Shown: piece by piece, positions 35,335 through 45,019 of the stretch | How the letters are laid out: the number at the start of each line of letters is the position of its first letter | Position numbering within the stretch: the stretch's first letter is position 1 | Assembly: GCA_040772065.1 (NCBI GenBank) | Contig: JAXGYX010000001.1 | Span: 1,426,001-1,490,000 of the forward strand | Source of the DNA: JAXGYX01 sp040772065 | GTDB taxonomy: Bacteria > Bacillota > Clostridia > Saccharofermentanales > Fastidiosipilaceae | DNA length: 64,000 bases | Reading direction: 5' to 3' | Notes under the pieces: generated by a model | The model's database searches: none | Told to the model about the DNA's origin: nothing | Seen by the model: only the letters and a program-made list of their open reading frames with translations | Translations under genes and position numbers: made by a program

Positions 35335-37848
35335 TCAAATAAACAGATTCATATTGGAATGGTCGTTGTCGTTGAGCATCGAGGCGACACCGCCAACTTC
35401 CACGCCGTCCAGCAGTTCTTCCTTTTTCAATCCCATAACATCCATGGACATCTGACAGGCGGTGATTTTCACACCCGCCTCGATCGCGTCACGGATCAGA
35501 TCCTCAAGCGAGGTGACACCTTGTTTTTTCATCACTTTGCGGATCATCTTCGGACCCATACCCATCATATTCATCTGTGAAAGTTTGAGCTTGCTGCTGC
35601 CACGTGGCAACATTTTGGCGAACATCTTGGACATAAAGTCTCGTTGCACATGTACCTTTTCAGGTTTGCGAAGCACGCTCAGACCCCAAAAGGTAAAGAA
35701 CATATTGACCTGATTGCCCATCGCCGCGGCTCCGGTGGCGATGATAAACGCGGCGATCGCCTTGTCAAGATCACCATCAAAAATAATCATGGTTTTCTCT
35801 TTCGCCACGCTCGTTTCAACCCGTCGACCGGCGCGCGCCACCGCCACCATTCCCTTTTGGACAACAGCGTAATATTTGCCGTCTTTGGCTGTCTGGGAGA
35901 TCAACTTATTGCCGGTATTGTCACACCAGCTCTCGATGTCACGCGCAAATCCGGGGTCGGTCGCCACCACCTCGATGCGGTCGCCATCGGACAGTTCGGT
36001 CATTCTTTTATTGACCTGCACGATCGGACCCGGACAGCTCAAACCACAAACATTCAAAAGTTCCAGCCGTTCCAGCGAATCCTTGTCGGATTCACTCTGT
36101 CCGGTCGATGCGTCCTCGGCTATCTCCTCAATCGCAGGAGTGGAGGCAATTCCTCCGACCGGCGCGGATTTCGCGGGTTTCACCTCTGAGTTGTCCTTGG
36201 TCAGCGCTTTAAGTGTTTTAAACCCACCCAAAAGGTAGGCGGCTTTTATGCCATGCGCTTTGAGCACACGTTCGGCCACATAGCCTCGCAATCCCAATTG
36301 ACATGATGTGATGTATTTCTTATCCGGATCGAGTTCGGAGATTCGTTCACGCAATTCGGAAAGAGGGATATGGACCGCACCGGGAAATTGTTCCACCATC
36401 AGTTCGGCCGGTTCGCGAATGTCAAGCAACACAACCGACGGATCGTCCTTGAGACCGACAAACTCTTCATAACTGACTGTTTCGGACAATTCGTTCAGCA
36501 TGTTTTCGGCGGTATAGCCGACCACATTGACAGGATCCTTGGCGGATGAATAAGGTGGTGCGTAAGCGAGCTCCAGTTTGGTCAAATCATCGACGGTGGC
36601 GCCAAAATGGATCGCAGTCGAAAGGACGTCGATGCGCTTGTCCACCCCGTCATATCCAACCGCCTGTGCCCCCAGCACTTTTCCATCCTTCGCGTAGATC
36701 ATCTTCAGAGTCAGTGGCAAAGCGCCCGGAAAGTATCCCGCATGCGCGTTCGGATGGATGACCGTCACTTCATAATCTTCGCCATATTTCAAACCGTCCC
36801 GCTTCAATTGCTTTTCATTTCTTCCGGTCGATCCACAGGAGAGGTCGAACACTCGGGCGACCGAAGTGCCTTGTGTTCCAACATACTCTTCCGGTTTGAA
36901 GCCCAGCATATTGGCGGCCACCAGCCTGCCTTGTTTGTTCGCGGGGCCGGCAAGCGGAACCATTGTCCGTCCACCTGTGTTGTAGTCATCAACCTCGACG
37001 ACGTCACCCACCGCGTATATGTCGGGATCCGATGTCTCCATACGCTCGTTGACGACAACACCGCCGCGTGCGTTCATTTCAAGTCCGGCCTCCTTGGCCA
37101 GCTCACTGTTGGGACGCACACCGATGTTGAGCAAGACCATGTCGGTTTCCAACACACGTCCGGTGTCCAGCAATACCTGGCCGCCGTCGGGCGTGATGGA
37201 AGACAGACCTTCTCCCAAGTATGTCTGCACACCATGATCAGCCAGCTCATTTTCAATTAATTTCGCCATGTCCGGATCCAGTGGAGCCATCACCTGATCC
37301 GCTTTTTCCACAACGGTTACTTGAAGGCCTCTGTGTGCCAGATTTTCCGCCATTTCCAAACCAATGAAGCCCGCGCCAACAACAACCGCGGTCTTGGGCT
37401 TCTTCTCGAGGATAAAATTGGATATGCGGTCGGTGTCTTCCACATTCCATAGAGTGAACACGCGATCCCCGGGAATGCCGGGCATCTTCGGGATGATCGG
37501 AGAAGAACCTGTCGCGATCAACAACTTGTCATAGCTTTCTTCGTACGCCCTGAGTGATCTCTTGTCGTGTACGGTGACAGTCTTGGCGACCGGATCGATT
37601 TTTACCGCCTCATTCAATTCGCGTATGTCAATCGAGTATTTGTCATTGATTGACTCTTTTGTTGCGACAAAGAGCTGGTCACGATTTTCGATTTCCCCAC
37701 CAATATAGTAGGGTAGCCCACAGTTCGCGAATGATACATGGGCGCCGCGCTCAAGAAGGATAATTTCCGCCTGTTCATCCAGGCGTCTCATTCTCGCAAC
37801 CGCGGTCGCTCCGCCCGCCACTCCTCCGATAACTACGATTTTTGTCAT
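35335..37848 (-). CDS. cdr: CoA-disulfide reductase fused to rhodanese, TusA and DsrE-like domains
   Basis: Residues 1-450 are an FAD/NAD(P)-dependent disulfide reductase: GGVAGGATAVARMRR dinucleotide motif and active-site cysteine C43 in FANCGLPYYIGG, the single-cysteine type of CoA-disulfide and CoA-persulfide reductases. A rhodanese domain follows (about 460-550, cysteine in TSCQLGLRGY), then a TusA domain (about 595-670, CGLSCPGPIVQVNK) and a DsrE/F-like domain to the end. Such fusions are known and are thought to reduce or relay persulfide sulfur. The start overlaps the arsR stop by 4 bp, so the two are coupled. Confidence 0.92.
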   Translation of the reverse strand: MTKIVVIGGVAGGATAVARMRRLDEQAEIILLERGAHVSFANCGLPYYIGGEIENRDQLFVATKESINDKYSIDIRELNEAVKIDPVAKTVTVHDKRSLRAYEESYDKLLIATGSSPIIPKMPGIPGDRVFTLWNVEDTDRISNFILEKKPKTAVVVGAGFIGLEMAENLAHRGLQVTVVEKADQVMAPLDPDMAKLIENELADHGVQTYLGEGLSSITPDGGQVLLDTGRVLETDMVLLNIGVRPNSELAKEAGLEMNARGGVVVNERMETSDPDIYAVGDVVEVDDYNTGGRTMVPLAGPANKQGRLVAANMLGFKPEEYVGTQGTSVARVFDLSCGSTGRNEKQLKRDGLKYGEDYEVTVIHPNAHAGYFPGALPLTLKMIYAKDGKVLGAQAVGYDGVDKRIDVLSTAIHFGATVDDLTKLELAYAPPYSSAKDPVNVVGYTAENMLNELSETVSYEEFVGLKDDPSVVLLDIREPAELMVEQFPGAVHIPLSELRERISELDPDKKYITSCQLGLRGYVAERVLKAHGIKAAYLLGGFKTLKALTKDNSEVKPAKSAPVGGIASTPAIEEIAEDASTGQSESDKDSLERLELLNVCGLSCPGPIVQVNKRMTELSDGDRIEVVATDPGFARDIESWCDNTGNKLISQTAKDGKYYAVVQKGMVAVARAGRRVETSVAKEKTMIIFDGDLDKAIAAFIIATGAAAMGNQVNMFFTFWGLSVLRKPEKVHVQRDFMSKMFAKMLPRGSSKLKLSQMNMMGMGPKMIRKVMKKQGVTSLEDLIRDAIEAGVKITACQMSMDVMGLKKEELLDGVEVGGVASMLNDNDHSNMNLFI

Positions 37849-38141
37849 GTCTCTTCACTCCTTATTTTTACACATTTTATAATATCTCTGACCGTTTCAT
37901 TGTTCAGCCGATACCAGATTGTCGTGCCGTCACGCCTGGTCGTCACAATTCCCATGTCGCGCAACCGGGAAAGATGCTGCGAAATATTCGACTGGGAGGC
38001 GTCCATACAGCTGGTAAAATAAGTGACGTTGCACTCTTCCTGCTCGCATAGTTTATGTAACAGACAAAGTCGGATCGGGTGACCGATTGCCTTAAATAAA
38101 GCCGCCAAATTAATTATGTTGGATTGATAGGTCGGATCCAT
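37845..38141 (-). CDS. ArsR-family regulator of the CoA-disulfide reductase operon
   Basis: The 98-residue winged-helix protein contains KAIGHPIRLCLLHKL, the recognition segment ASQSNISQHLSRLRDMGIV and the wing RRDGTTIWYRL. Cysteines in LCEQEECNV and FTSCMDAS are at positions compatible with thiol-based sensing, as in SqrR/BigR-type persulfide sensors; this is inference. It is directly upstream of and overlapping the reductase gene, with a dyad over its own -10 box. Confidence 0.88.
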   Translation of the reverse strand: MDPTYQSNIINLAALFKAIGHPIRLCLLHKLCEQEECNVTYFTSCMDASQSNISQHLSRLRDMGIVTTRRDGTTIWYRLNNETVRDIIKCVKIRSEET

Positions 38142-38242
38142 TCTTCACGTCCTCTCACAATACTGATAATCCAACCGTGTGGCGACCACTCGGCCACATC
38201 GTTTCCATAGCCATGATCGCCGGCTCGATCAACGTTATTTAT

Positions 38243-38280
38243 TATAATATGATTATATTCTAACGGAAATAAAATGTGAA
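38243..38280 (-). promoter_or_regulatory. Promoter and overlapping operator for arsR-cdr
   Basis: Minus strand: TTCACA (38275-38280), 17-bp spacer, TATAAT (38252-38257). The -10 box is one arm of a perfect dyad, TATAAT-CAT-ATTATA (38243-38257). A repressor bound there would block polymerase, which suits autoregulation by the ArsR protein encoded at 37845-38141. Confidence 0.7.
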
Positions 38281-38340
38281 TAGTGTTTTTCCATTATTGA
38301 ATAACTTAAATGATCGTCTCCATCTGAGCGAAAATCAAGT

Positions 38341-38370
38341 GGGCCCCAACCGATTTATTGGTTGGGGCCC
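38341..38370 (-). terminator. Terminator after the ClpE-like gene
   Basis: GGGCCCCAACC and GGTTGGGGCCC form a perfect 11-bp stem with an 8-nt loop. T-rich sequence is better on the plus side, so it may be bidirectional. Confidence 0.75.
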
Positions 38371-38429
38371 TTTATCTTGAACTCATATCATAGGAGCGCT
38401 ATCCCGGCGAATTGCTGATCCACTTAAAA

Positions 38430-41030
38430 TCAGCGGATGTCAAAACTAAGCACAGCCTCATCTTCCGCCTGATCATTTGAAGCGGAGTAGTCGGCAACAA
38501 TACCAAACGCATCTTCCAGTTTTCCTTGCAACAGTAAATCGGACAAAGGATCCTCAAGCATGCGCTGGATGGTTTTGCGCAACGGTCTGGCGCCGTATTT
38601 CGGTTTATAACCTCGGCGCGTCATTAGATCTTTCGCACTATCGGTCACAACCAACTCCAGCCCACGTTCATTCAATGTCTTTTTGACATTTGTGAGCATC
38701 AAGTCCACGATCTCGCGCAGTTGTTCCTGATTCAGCTCTTCAAACACAACAATTTCATCCACACGATTGAGAAACTCCGGGCGGAACATTTCCTTAAGGA
38801 CGGTATGAACTTTACTTTCCATCGCCTCATATCCACTGGCGCCAAACCCAAATCCACTTCCTTTCAAAGAAGTACCGGCGTTCGATGTCATGACAATGAT
38901 CGTGTCTTTGAAATTCACCACCCGTCCGTGACTGTCAGTCAGTCGGCCATCGTCCAGAATTTGCAGCAGTATGTTGAACACATCGGGATGCGCCTTCTCA
39001 ATCTCATCCAACAAAATCACACTGTACGGTTTACGGCGAATCTTTTCGGTCAGTTGACCTCCGTCATCATAGCCGACATAGCCCGGGGGCGATCCAATCA
39101 GTTTGCTCACCGTGTGCGCTTCCATAAATTCCGACATGTCGATCCGGACCAATGCGTTCTCATCGTTGAACATCACTTCGGCGAGCGCCTTGACAAGCTC
39201 CGTCTTTCCCACTCCGGTCGGTCCGACAAAAATAAACGAGGAGGGGCGATCTTTTTGACCAATGCCCGATCGATTGCGACGAATGGCCCGCGACAGCGCC
39301 GACACCGCTTTTTCCTGGCCAACCACCCGGCGATGCAGGCGGTCCTCCAGTTGCAACAGCTTCTCGGCTTCGGTTTCGGTGATGTTCTGAACCGGTATGC
39401 CGGTCCACATCTCAACCACATTTCCAACATCGGTCAGCGTCACTTGGTAGGGCCGTAACTCAGCCTCACAGTCGACGACTTTTTGTTCAATCTTCATCAA
39501 GTTTGAACGCAACGTCGCCTGTCGCTCAAACATCTCATCCGACACCGGTTGTTTGGATCGAGCGATCAATTCCTCAAGCTCCCGCTTCTCTTTTTCGAGT
39601 TTGTCCCTGTCTTTGCAAAACTCAATGTACTCAACAAGCTGAGTGTCGTTCAAATTCGCTTTGGAACCGACTTCATCCATGATGTCGATCGCCTTATCAG
39701 GCAGAAATCGATCAGAGATATAGCGATCGGACAAGGCGACGCAGGCGCGCAGCACCTCGTCCGAATACAACACATGGTGATGTTTTTCATATCGCTCACG
39801 ACAGCCCTGTAAAATGGAAATCGTCTCCTCCGGAGTTGGCTCGTCAACCACAACTTTTTGAAATCTTCGCTCCAAGGCGGAGTCTTTCTCAATATGTCTG
39901 CGGTATTCGTCCAGCGTGGTCGAGCCCAGCACTCGGATCTCACCCCGGGCAAGCGCAGGTTTTAAAATATTAGCCGCGTTCATGGCACCCTCGGCGTCAC
40001 CCGCGCCCATGATATTGTGGAGCTCGTCAATGACCAGTATGATGTTGCCCAGCTTTTTCGCCTCATCGACAACACCCTTCATGCGCGACTCAAATTGACC
40101 TCTGAACTGAGTGCCCGCCACCATGCCTGTCATGTCCAGCAGATAGACCTCCATGTCCAACAGTTTGGCCGGGACATCCCCATCGTTGATCCGCAGCGCC
40201 AACCCTTCCGCGATGGCCGTCTTACCGACACCGGGCTCTCCGAGCAACACCGGGTTGTTCTTCATTCTGCGATTCAGAATTTGCACAACCCTCAACAGCT
40301 CCTTTTCACGACCGATGATCGGCTCGATCTTTCCTTCTTTGGCAAGATCGGTTAAATTTGTGCCATATAAATTTAAGAACTTACGCATTCTGTCCCGTTT
40401 GCGCTGTTCCCGCTCATTCGTCTTGGCTTGACGACTTTCAGATTCGCTATCAGAATCCGTTCCACCCGCGGGCACCAGCTCATCTCCGGTTTTTTCAGAT
40501 TTGGAGTCACGAATCAAGTCGCCAAACATCATCTGCAAAGCGTCGCCGATCGACTTGTTCCCGCGCTCATTCGACTCGTCCTCACCGTCGTCGGCGCCAT
40601 CGTCGATATCGTCTGCCAAGTCATCCGGGTCATCACCCGACTCGTCGAACTCATCGTCCTCATCGATAATCTCATCTTCCTCGAGATCGCCTTCCAGAAA
40701 GAGCGCTTCCAATCCCCCCGTCAGATCCGGATTCTCCTTGAGGTTCTGCATCATGTCGGCAAGTTCCTCCGGCGATGTGTTCATCATCATATTCATCATC
40801 GAATCGATGTCCTGACCACCCATCGAAGAGACCATCGAGTTGATGCGTTCCTGCACATCGTCGACGTTCGAGCGACTGATCCCCGACCCTTTGAGCATTT
40901 CCTCAATTCCGGGTATGTTCATTTTAACTGAGCAACTTAAGCAAAGTCCCTCGCTGATTCGTTCGCCATCTTCCAAGCGAGTTGTGAAAATCACAGCTTC
41001 GTTCTTATGGCAATTCATGCATTTGGACAT
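38430..41030 (-). CDS. ClpE-like ATP-dependent unfoldase with zinc finger and acidic linker
   Basis: The 866-residue protein begins with a CxxC-x22-CxxC zinc finger (C4, C7, C30, C33) as in ClpE. An acidic linker (about 112-160, nearly all Asp/Glu) is unusual. Two AAA+ modules follow: Walker A GEPGVGKT at 264-271 and GPTGVGKT in the second, with a ClpC/E-type coiled middle segment (KDRDKLEKEKRELEELI) between them. It probably feeds substrates to ClpP, not encoded here. The start has AAAGGTGA upstream. No CtsR operator was seen. Confidence 0.85.
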   Translation of the reverse strand: MSKCMNCHKNEAVIFTTRLEDGERISEGLCLSCSVKMNIPGIEEMLKGSGISRSNVDDVQERINSMVSSMGGQDIDSMMNMMMNTSPEELADMMQNLKENPDLTGGLEALFLEGDLEEDEIIDEDDEFDESGDDPDDLADDIDDGADDGEDESNERGNKSIGDALQMMFGDLIRDSKSEKTGDELVPAGGTDSDSESESRQAKTNEREQRKRDRMRKFLNLYGTNLTDLAKEGKIEPIIGREKELLRVVQILNRRMKNNPVLLGEPGVGKTAIAEGLALRINDGDVPAKLLDMEVYLLDMTGMVAGTQFRGQFESRMKGVVDEAKKLGNIILVIDELHNIMGAGDAEGAMNAANILKPALARGEIRVLGSTTLDEYRRHIEKDSALERRFQKVVVDEPTPEETISILQGCRERYEKHHHVLYSDEVLRACVALSDRYISDRFLPDKAIDIMDEVGSKANLNDTQLVEYIEFCKDRDKLEKEKRELEELIARSKQPVSDEMFERQATLRSNLMKIEQKVVDCEAELRPYQVTLTDVGNVVEMWTGIPVQNITETEAEKLLQLEDRLHRRVVGQEKAVSALSRAIRRNRSGIGQKDRPSSFIFVGPTGVGKTELVKALAEVMFNDENALVRIDMSEFMEAHTVSKLIGSPPGYVGYDDGGQLTEKIRRKPYSVILLDEIEKAHPDVFNILLQILDDGRLTDSHGRVVNFKDTIIVMTSNAGTSLKGSGFGFGASGYEAMESKVHTVLKEMFRPEFLNRVDEIVVFEELNQEQLREIVDLMLTNVKKTLNERGLELVVTDSAKDLMTRRGYKPKYGARPLRKTIQRMLEDPLSDLLLQGKLEDAFGIVADYSASNDQAEDEAVLSFDIR

Positions 41031-41162
41031 ATATATTCACCTTTCGAGTAGATTCTCTTTTGATCTCATCATAATATACCGCAATATTATACATCTAATA
41101 TCCGAATCTTCGATCACATTCTCAAAGAGCAGGTAAACTTTTTGTAACAAAAACGTCACCAC

Positions 41163-44033
41163 TCATTCATTTTGCTGTGTCGTCAGTATTTTACGTAAAT
41201 ACATTCCGGTCGCCGACTCATTAATGGTGGCGATGTGCTCGGGCGTTCCGCAGGCGATCAGCTCGCCACCATTCTCGCCTCCCTCAGGACCCAAATCGAT
41301 GATATAGTCAGCAGTCTTGATCACATCCAGGTTATGCTCAATCACTATCACCGTGTTGCCCGTCTCTACCAACTGCTGCAAAATATCGATCAAATGCCGA
41401 ATATCATGCACATGCAGACCGGTTGTCGGCTCATCTAAAATATAAAGCGTCTTCCCGGTGCTGCGCCTGGACAGCTCGGTCGCCAGTTTGACCCGTTGCG
41501 CCTCACCACCGGACAACTCCGTCGACAATTGTCCCAGTTTGGTATAGCCCAGCCCAACATCCATCAAGGTTTGAATCTTGCGCACAATCGGAGCGTGGGC
41601 ATGAAAAAACTCAACCGCTTCCTCAACTGTCAGATCCAGAATGTCCGCGATATTCTTTCCCTTATATTTAACTTCCAAAGTCTCATGATTGTAGCGCTTG
41701 CCACCGCATACTTCACAAGGAACAAACACATCCGGCAAAAAATGCATCTCGATCTTGTTCACACCGTCTCCGCGGCAAGCCTCACAGCGACCACCCTTCA
41801 CGTTGAAGCTGAATCGTCCCGGCTTATAGCCTTTTGCCTTGGCATCCGGAAGCTCGGCGTAAAACTTACGAATCAGGTCAAACACACCTGTGTATGTGGC
41901 AGGATTCGAGCGTGGGGTACGACCGATCGGCGACTGATCAATCGAGATCACCTTGTCGAGATTCTCATACCCCGTGATCGCTTTGTGCCTGCCAACCTTT
42001 CGTCGCGCGCGGTTCAACACAATTTCCAGACGTTTTAGCAGCACTTCATTGATCAAAGACGACTTGCCCGACCCCGAGACCCCGGTGACACAGGTCAACG
42101 TCCCCAAAGGGATGTCTACATTGATCGCCTTCAGATTGTTTTCCGCTGCCCCTTTGATTTTTAATTGGTGGCCATTGCCGGCGCGGCGGTGCTCGGGTAT
42201 CTCAATCTTTTTCCGTCCGCTCAAATATTGTCCGGTCAAGGAAACAGGGTTGTCACATAATTCACGCGCTGTGCCCTGAGCCACGACATGACCGCCGGAC
42301 GCGCCGGCTCCCGGTCCCAGATCAATGATATGATCCGCCTCCCACATGGTCTCTTCGTCGTGCTCAACCACCAACACCGTGTTACCAAGGTCGCGCAAGT
42401 GTTTCAAAGTCCGGATTAACAAGCCATTGTCTCTTTGATGCAAACCAATACTTGGCTCGTCCAGAATATAGAGCACACCCATCAGTCCGGATCCGATTTG
42501 AGTCGCCAGGCGGATCCTCTGCGCCTCGCCGCCCGAGAGCGTTGAGGCCGAACGGTCCAGTGTAATGTAATCCAGGCCGACATCCAACAAAAAACTCAGC
42601 CGTCCTTCCAGCTCGCCGTTGATTTGCTTGGCGATCGCCCGGTGATGAGATTCAAATTCTAATTCTTTCAAATAAGTATAACTGTCTGCTATTGAGAGTT
42701 TTGTCAGCTCATAAATATTCAAATCGCCGACCGTCACGCCCAGCGCCTCGGCTCTCAGCCTGGCTCCATGGCAAACAGGGCAGGTATTGATCGACATATA
42801 TTGTCCATAGTAATTTCGCAGTTCTTCTGAACTTGCCGCCTGATACCGCTGTTCAAGCGAGGGAACCAACCCCTGAAACGCGGCTCGGTAATCCTCGCCC
42901 CGGTAATACTTGCTGTTCGAGGTGTCCACATCCATTTTTCTTCCATCGGTGCCATACATGATGGCCCGCTTTACCTCGTCCGACAAATCTCGATACGGTG
43001 TGTCCACGCTAAACTCATATGTCCGCGCCAAAGCCTCGGCGAACGCCCTCCCCCAGCTGTTCGGATCATCAAAATTCCAACCACCCGCGTGGATCGCGCC
43101 TTCGTTGATCGACAGGTCCGGCTCGCTGACAATCATATCCGGATCGATATGCATCAACGTCCCCAGTCCCGAGCAATGGGCACAGGCGCCATGTGGATTA
43201 TTAAAAGAAAACAGCTGAGGCGTGATTTCTCCTATGCTGATATTGCAGTGCGCGCAGGCGAAGTTTTGAGAAAACAGTTCCTCATGGATCTCATACTCCC
43301 CCTCCTCAATCGGCACCTGAAATTCGATCAGACTCATCCCATCAGACTGGTGCATCGCGGTTTCGACTGAGTCCGCCACCCGTGTGCGATTGGATTCGCG
43401 TTTGACCAGGCGGTCGATGACCAACTCAACACTATGTTTTTTGTTCTTTTCGAGAACAATTTCCTCCTCCAGCTCCCTCGTCTCGCCGTCAACTCTGACA
43501 CGCATAAATCCATTTTGGCGAAATTCGTCAAACAGCTTGGCGAACGTGCCTTTGCGTGAGCGAACAACCGGTGCCATGACAATCAGTCGTGTGCCATCCG
43601 GGTAATCCATGATCTGTTTCAAAATCTGATCCACCGACTGACTTTCAATCACTCTGCCACATTGCGGACAATGTGGAACGCCCGTCCTCGCGTACAGCAG
43701 ACGCAAAAAATCATAGATCTCGGTCACCGTCCCCACGGTCGACCGCGGGTTGTTGCTGGTGCTCTTTTGATCAATCGAAATGGCCGGCGACAGACCGTCT
43801 ATGCTGTCAACATCAGGCTTGTTCATCTGCCCCAGAAACATCCGCGCATACGAGGACAAAGACTCCACATATCGGCGTTGTCCCTCGGCAAAAATCGTGT
43901 CAAACGCGAGCGAGGATTTACCCGAGCCGGACAGTCCGGTCAGCACAACCAGTTGTTCGCGTGGAATCTTGACATCGATATTTTTTAAATTATGTTCGCG
44001 CGCGCCGCGCACTTCGATAAATTTTTGGCTCAT
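41163..44033 (-). CDS. uvrA: UvrABC excinuclease subunit A
   Basis: UvrA recognises bulky DNA lesions. The protein has two ABC ATPase modules: Walker A motifs GLSGSGKSSLAFDT and GVSGSGKSSLINEV, signatures LSGGEAQRIRLATQI and LSGGEAQRVKLATEL, plus zinc modules with CPQCGR, CAHC pairs and CEACRGDG...CEVCGG. Length (956 aa) is normal. The start at 44033 is preferred over an ATG six bases earlier because AAGGA is then six bases away. An extended -10 promoter candidate lies at 44175-44183. Confidence 0.97.
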   Translation of the reverse strand: MSQKFIEVRGAREHNLKNIDVKIPREQLVVLTGLSGSGKSSLAFDTIFAEGQRRYVESLSSYARMFLGQMNKPDVDSIDGLSPAISIDQKSTSNNPRSTVGTVTEIYDFLRLLYARTGVPHCPQCGRVIESQSVDQILKQIMDYPDGTRLIVMAPVVRSRKGTFAKLFDEFRQNGFMRVRVDGETRELEEEIVLEKNKKHSVELVIDRLVKRESNRTRVADSVETAMHQSDGMSLIEFQVPIEEGEYEIHEELFSQNFACAHCNISIGEITPQLFSFNNPHGACAHCSGLGTLMHIDPDMIVSEPDLSINEGAIHAGGWNFDDPNSWGRAFAEALARTYEFSVDTPYRDLSDEVKRAIMYGTDGRKMDVDTSNSKYYRGEDYRAAFQGLVPSLEQRYQAASSEELRNYYGQYMSINTCPVCHGARLRAEALGVTVGDLNIYELTKLSIADSYTYLKELEFESHHRAIAKQINGELEGRLSFLLDVGLDYITLDRSASTLSGGEAQRIRLATQIGSGLMGVLYILDEPSIGLHQRDNGLLIRTLKHLRDLGNTVLVVEHDEETMWEADHIIDLGPGAGASGGHVVAQGTARELCDNPVSLTGQYLSGRKKIEIPEHRRAGNGHQLKIKGAAENNLKAINVDIPLGTLTCVTGVSGSGKSSLINEVLLKRLEIVLNRARRKVGRHKAITGYENLDKVISIDQSPIGRTPRSNPATYTGVFDLIRKFYAELPDAKAKGYKPGRFSFNVKGGRCEACRGDGVNKIEMHFLPDVFVPCEVCGGKRYNHETLEVKYKGKNIADILDLTVEEAVEFFHAHAPIVRKIQTLMDVGLGYTKLGQLSTELSGGEAQRVKLATELSRRSTGKTLYILDEPTTGLHVHDIRHLIDILQQLVETGNTVIVIEHNLDVIKTADYIIDLGPEGGENGGELIACGTPEHIATINESATGMYLRKILTTQQNE

Positions 44034-44174
44034 TTTCATTCCTTGAATTGTTAAAACATTTATATGTCAGAAGTCTATGTTGAAACTCGCTGAATACAGG
44101 TGCTTCATATTGATTTGTCTGAACAATCCTGTGTTTAGCGTGCGCCATAACCGGATCTTTAATGTGTGTCACGA

Positions 44175-44183
44175 AGTATAGCA
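44175..44183 (-). promoter_or_regulatory. Extended -10 promoter candidate for uvrA
   Basis: Minus strand TGCTATACT matches TGn plus TATACT, about 140 bp upstream of the uvrA start. A TTGATT lies upstream at only 13-bp spacing. No SOS (LexA) box was recognised. Confidence 0.45.
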
Positions 44184-44240
44184 AATCATGTTGAATCAAA
44201 ATAGCAGATCGGTTACAGCAATTTGAATTAACGAAAAATG

Positions 44241-44269
44241 AACCTCTGAAAGCTGTGCCTCCAGAGGTT
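44241..44269 (-). terminator. Terminator after tRNA-Glu
   Basis: AACCTCTG/CAGAGGTT 8-bp stem directly after the tRNA 3' end, followed on the minus strand by CATTTTTCGTT. Confidence 0.75.
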
Positions 44270-44270
44270 G

Positions 44271-44345
44271 TGGTGACCCTAACGAGAATCGAACTCGTGA
44301 TTGCGCCTTGAGAGGGCGCCGTCTTAACCGCTTGACCATAGGGCC
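44271..44345 (-). tRNA. tRNA-Glu (anticodon CUC)
   Basis: Minus-strand sequence begins GGCCCTATGGTCAAGCGG and ends with encoded CCA. A 7-bp acceptor stem (one G-T), a D arm GTC/GAC, an anticodon stem GCGCC/GGCGC with loop CTCTCAA and a T arm ACGAG/CTCGT all fit. The anticodon reads GAG. The body resembles Bacillus tRNA-Glu. It is isolated from other RNA genes and lies 81 bp from the miniature IS30 insertion. Confidence 0.95.
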
Positions 44346-44413
44346 ATGTCGAAAACGGTATGAGCTTAGTTATATTACCAAGACATGTACAAAAACGCAA
44401 GCGGATTAACAAA

Positions 44414-44426
44414 TCATTTGCGCAAG
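44414..44426. repeat. 13-bp target-site duplication of miniature IS30, left copy
   Basis: TCATTTGCGCAAG, repeated exactly at 45020-45032 on the other side of the element. Confidence 0.8.
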
Positions 44427-45019
44427 GGTTAATTGCAATCCGAAGTTCCCTTCGGAGAGGGACTTTGTAATTCAAATTACTAAGAGGGAGTAAGTTGTTC
44501 AAATATAGGTATGATAGATTAAACATTCGTTCAGCTGAGCCGACTGGGAAAGGACGAATATCATGGCTCAATATGTACATCTACAATATGACGAACGTCT
44601 AACCATACAAAAGCTACTGGGTGAAGGGAAATCTTTAGCTTCCATCGCACGCAGTCTGAAACGAGATCCAAAAACTATTATGTATGAGATCATCCAATCT
44701 GCTGCTTGGTAAAATTAGCAAAAATGTCAAGAGACCCCAGTGATCAACTAGAGTCTCTCAACTGCCAGAATGACTCACTTTTCTGACATGCAATAGTCGC
44801 TTTGCTGAACGGTACAACTTCATAATTTGCACAGGGGCTTCGTAATTCAAAAAATAAATCTAAAACGCAGCCTCTCTTTGCTATACCTTTTTCGACTATT
44901 TCTACTGAAGTTTACCACTTTTTTGACTGTTATTGGATGTTTTAGGAGTTTATTTTTCGTTCTTCTGTATTTTTAAGGAACTTAGTTCTTCAAAAGTGGA
45001 CTTACCTTTGCAATCAACG
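44427..45019 (+). mobile_element. Miniature IS30-family derivative, copy 2 (complete)
   Basis: This 593-bp element has the same internal deletion as the copy at 1-541 and differs from it by only a few bases (one extra A in the A-run near 44850, and CCC for CCT near 44450). Both share bases that differ from the complete element, such as GATGTTTTAGGAGTTTAT near the right end. It has GTTRATTGCAA-like ends and is flanked by a 13-bp duplication. It inserted between tRNA-Glu and the citrate synthase gene. Confidence 0.9.
44563..44712 (+). CDS. Truncated IS30 transposase, helix-turn-helix only (49 aa)
   Basis: Identical in sequence to the stub encoded at 86-235: 43 residues of transposase N-terminus plus the tail IQSAAW. 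The upstream leader with GGAAAGGA is preserved, so translation is possible. No catalytic residues remain. Confidence 0.6.
   Translation: MAQYVHLQYDERLTIQKLLGEGKSLASIARSLKRDPKTIMYEIIQSAAW

Noticed and set aside
44346..44413. Promoter for tRNA-Glu
   Set aside because: TTGTAC and TATAAC are present but with spacing that does not fit; no firm call.
43990..44580. 196-codon minus-strand frame covering tRNA-Glu, the miniature IS30 and the uvrA leader
   Set aside because: It runs through a tRNA gene and a mobile element, so it cannot be one real gene.
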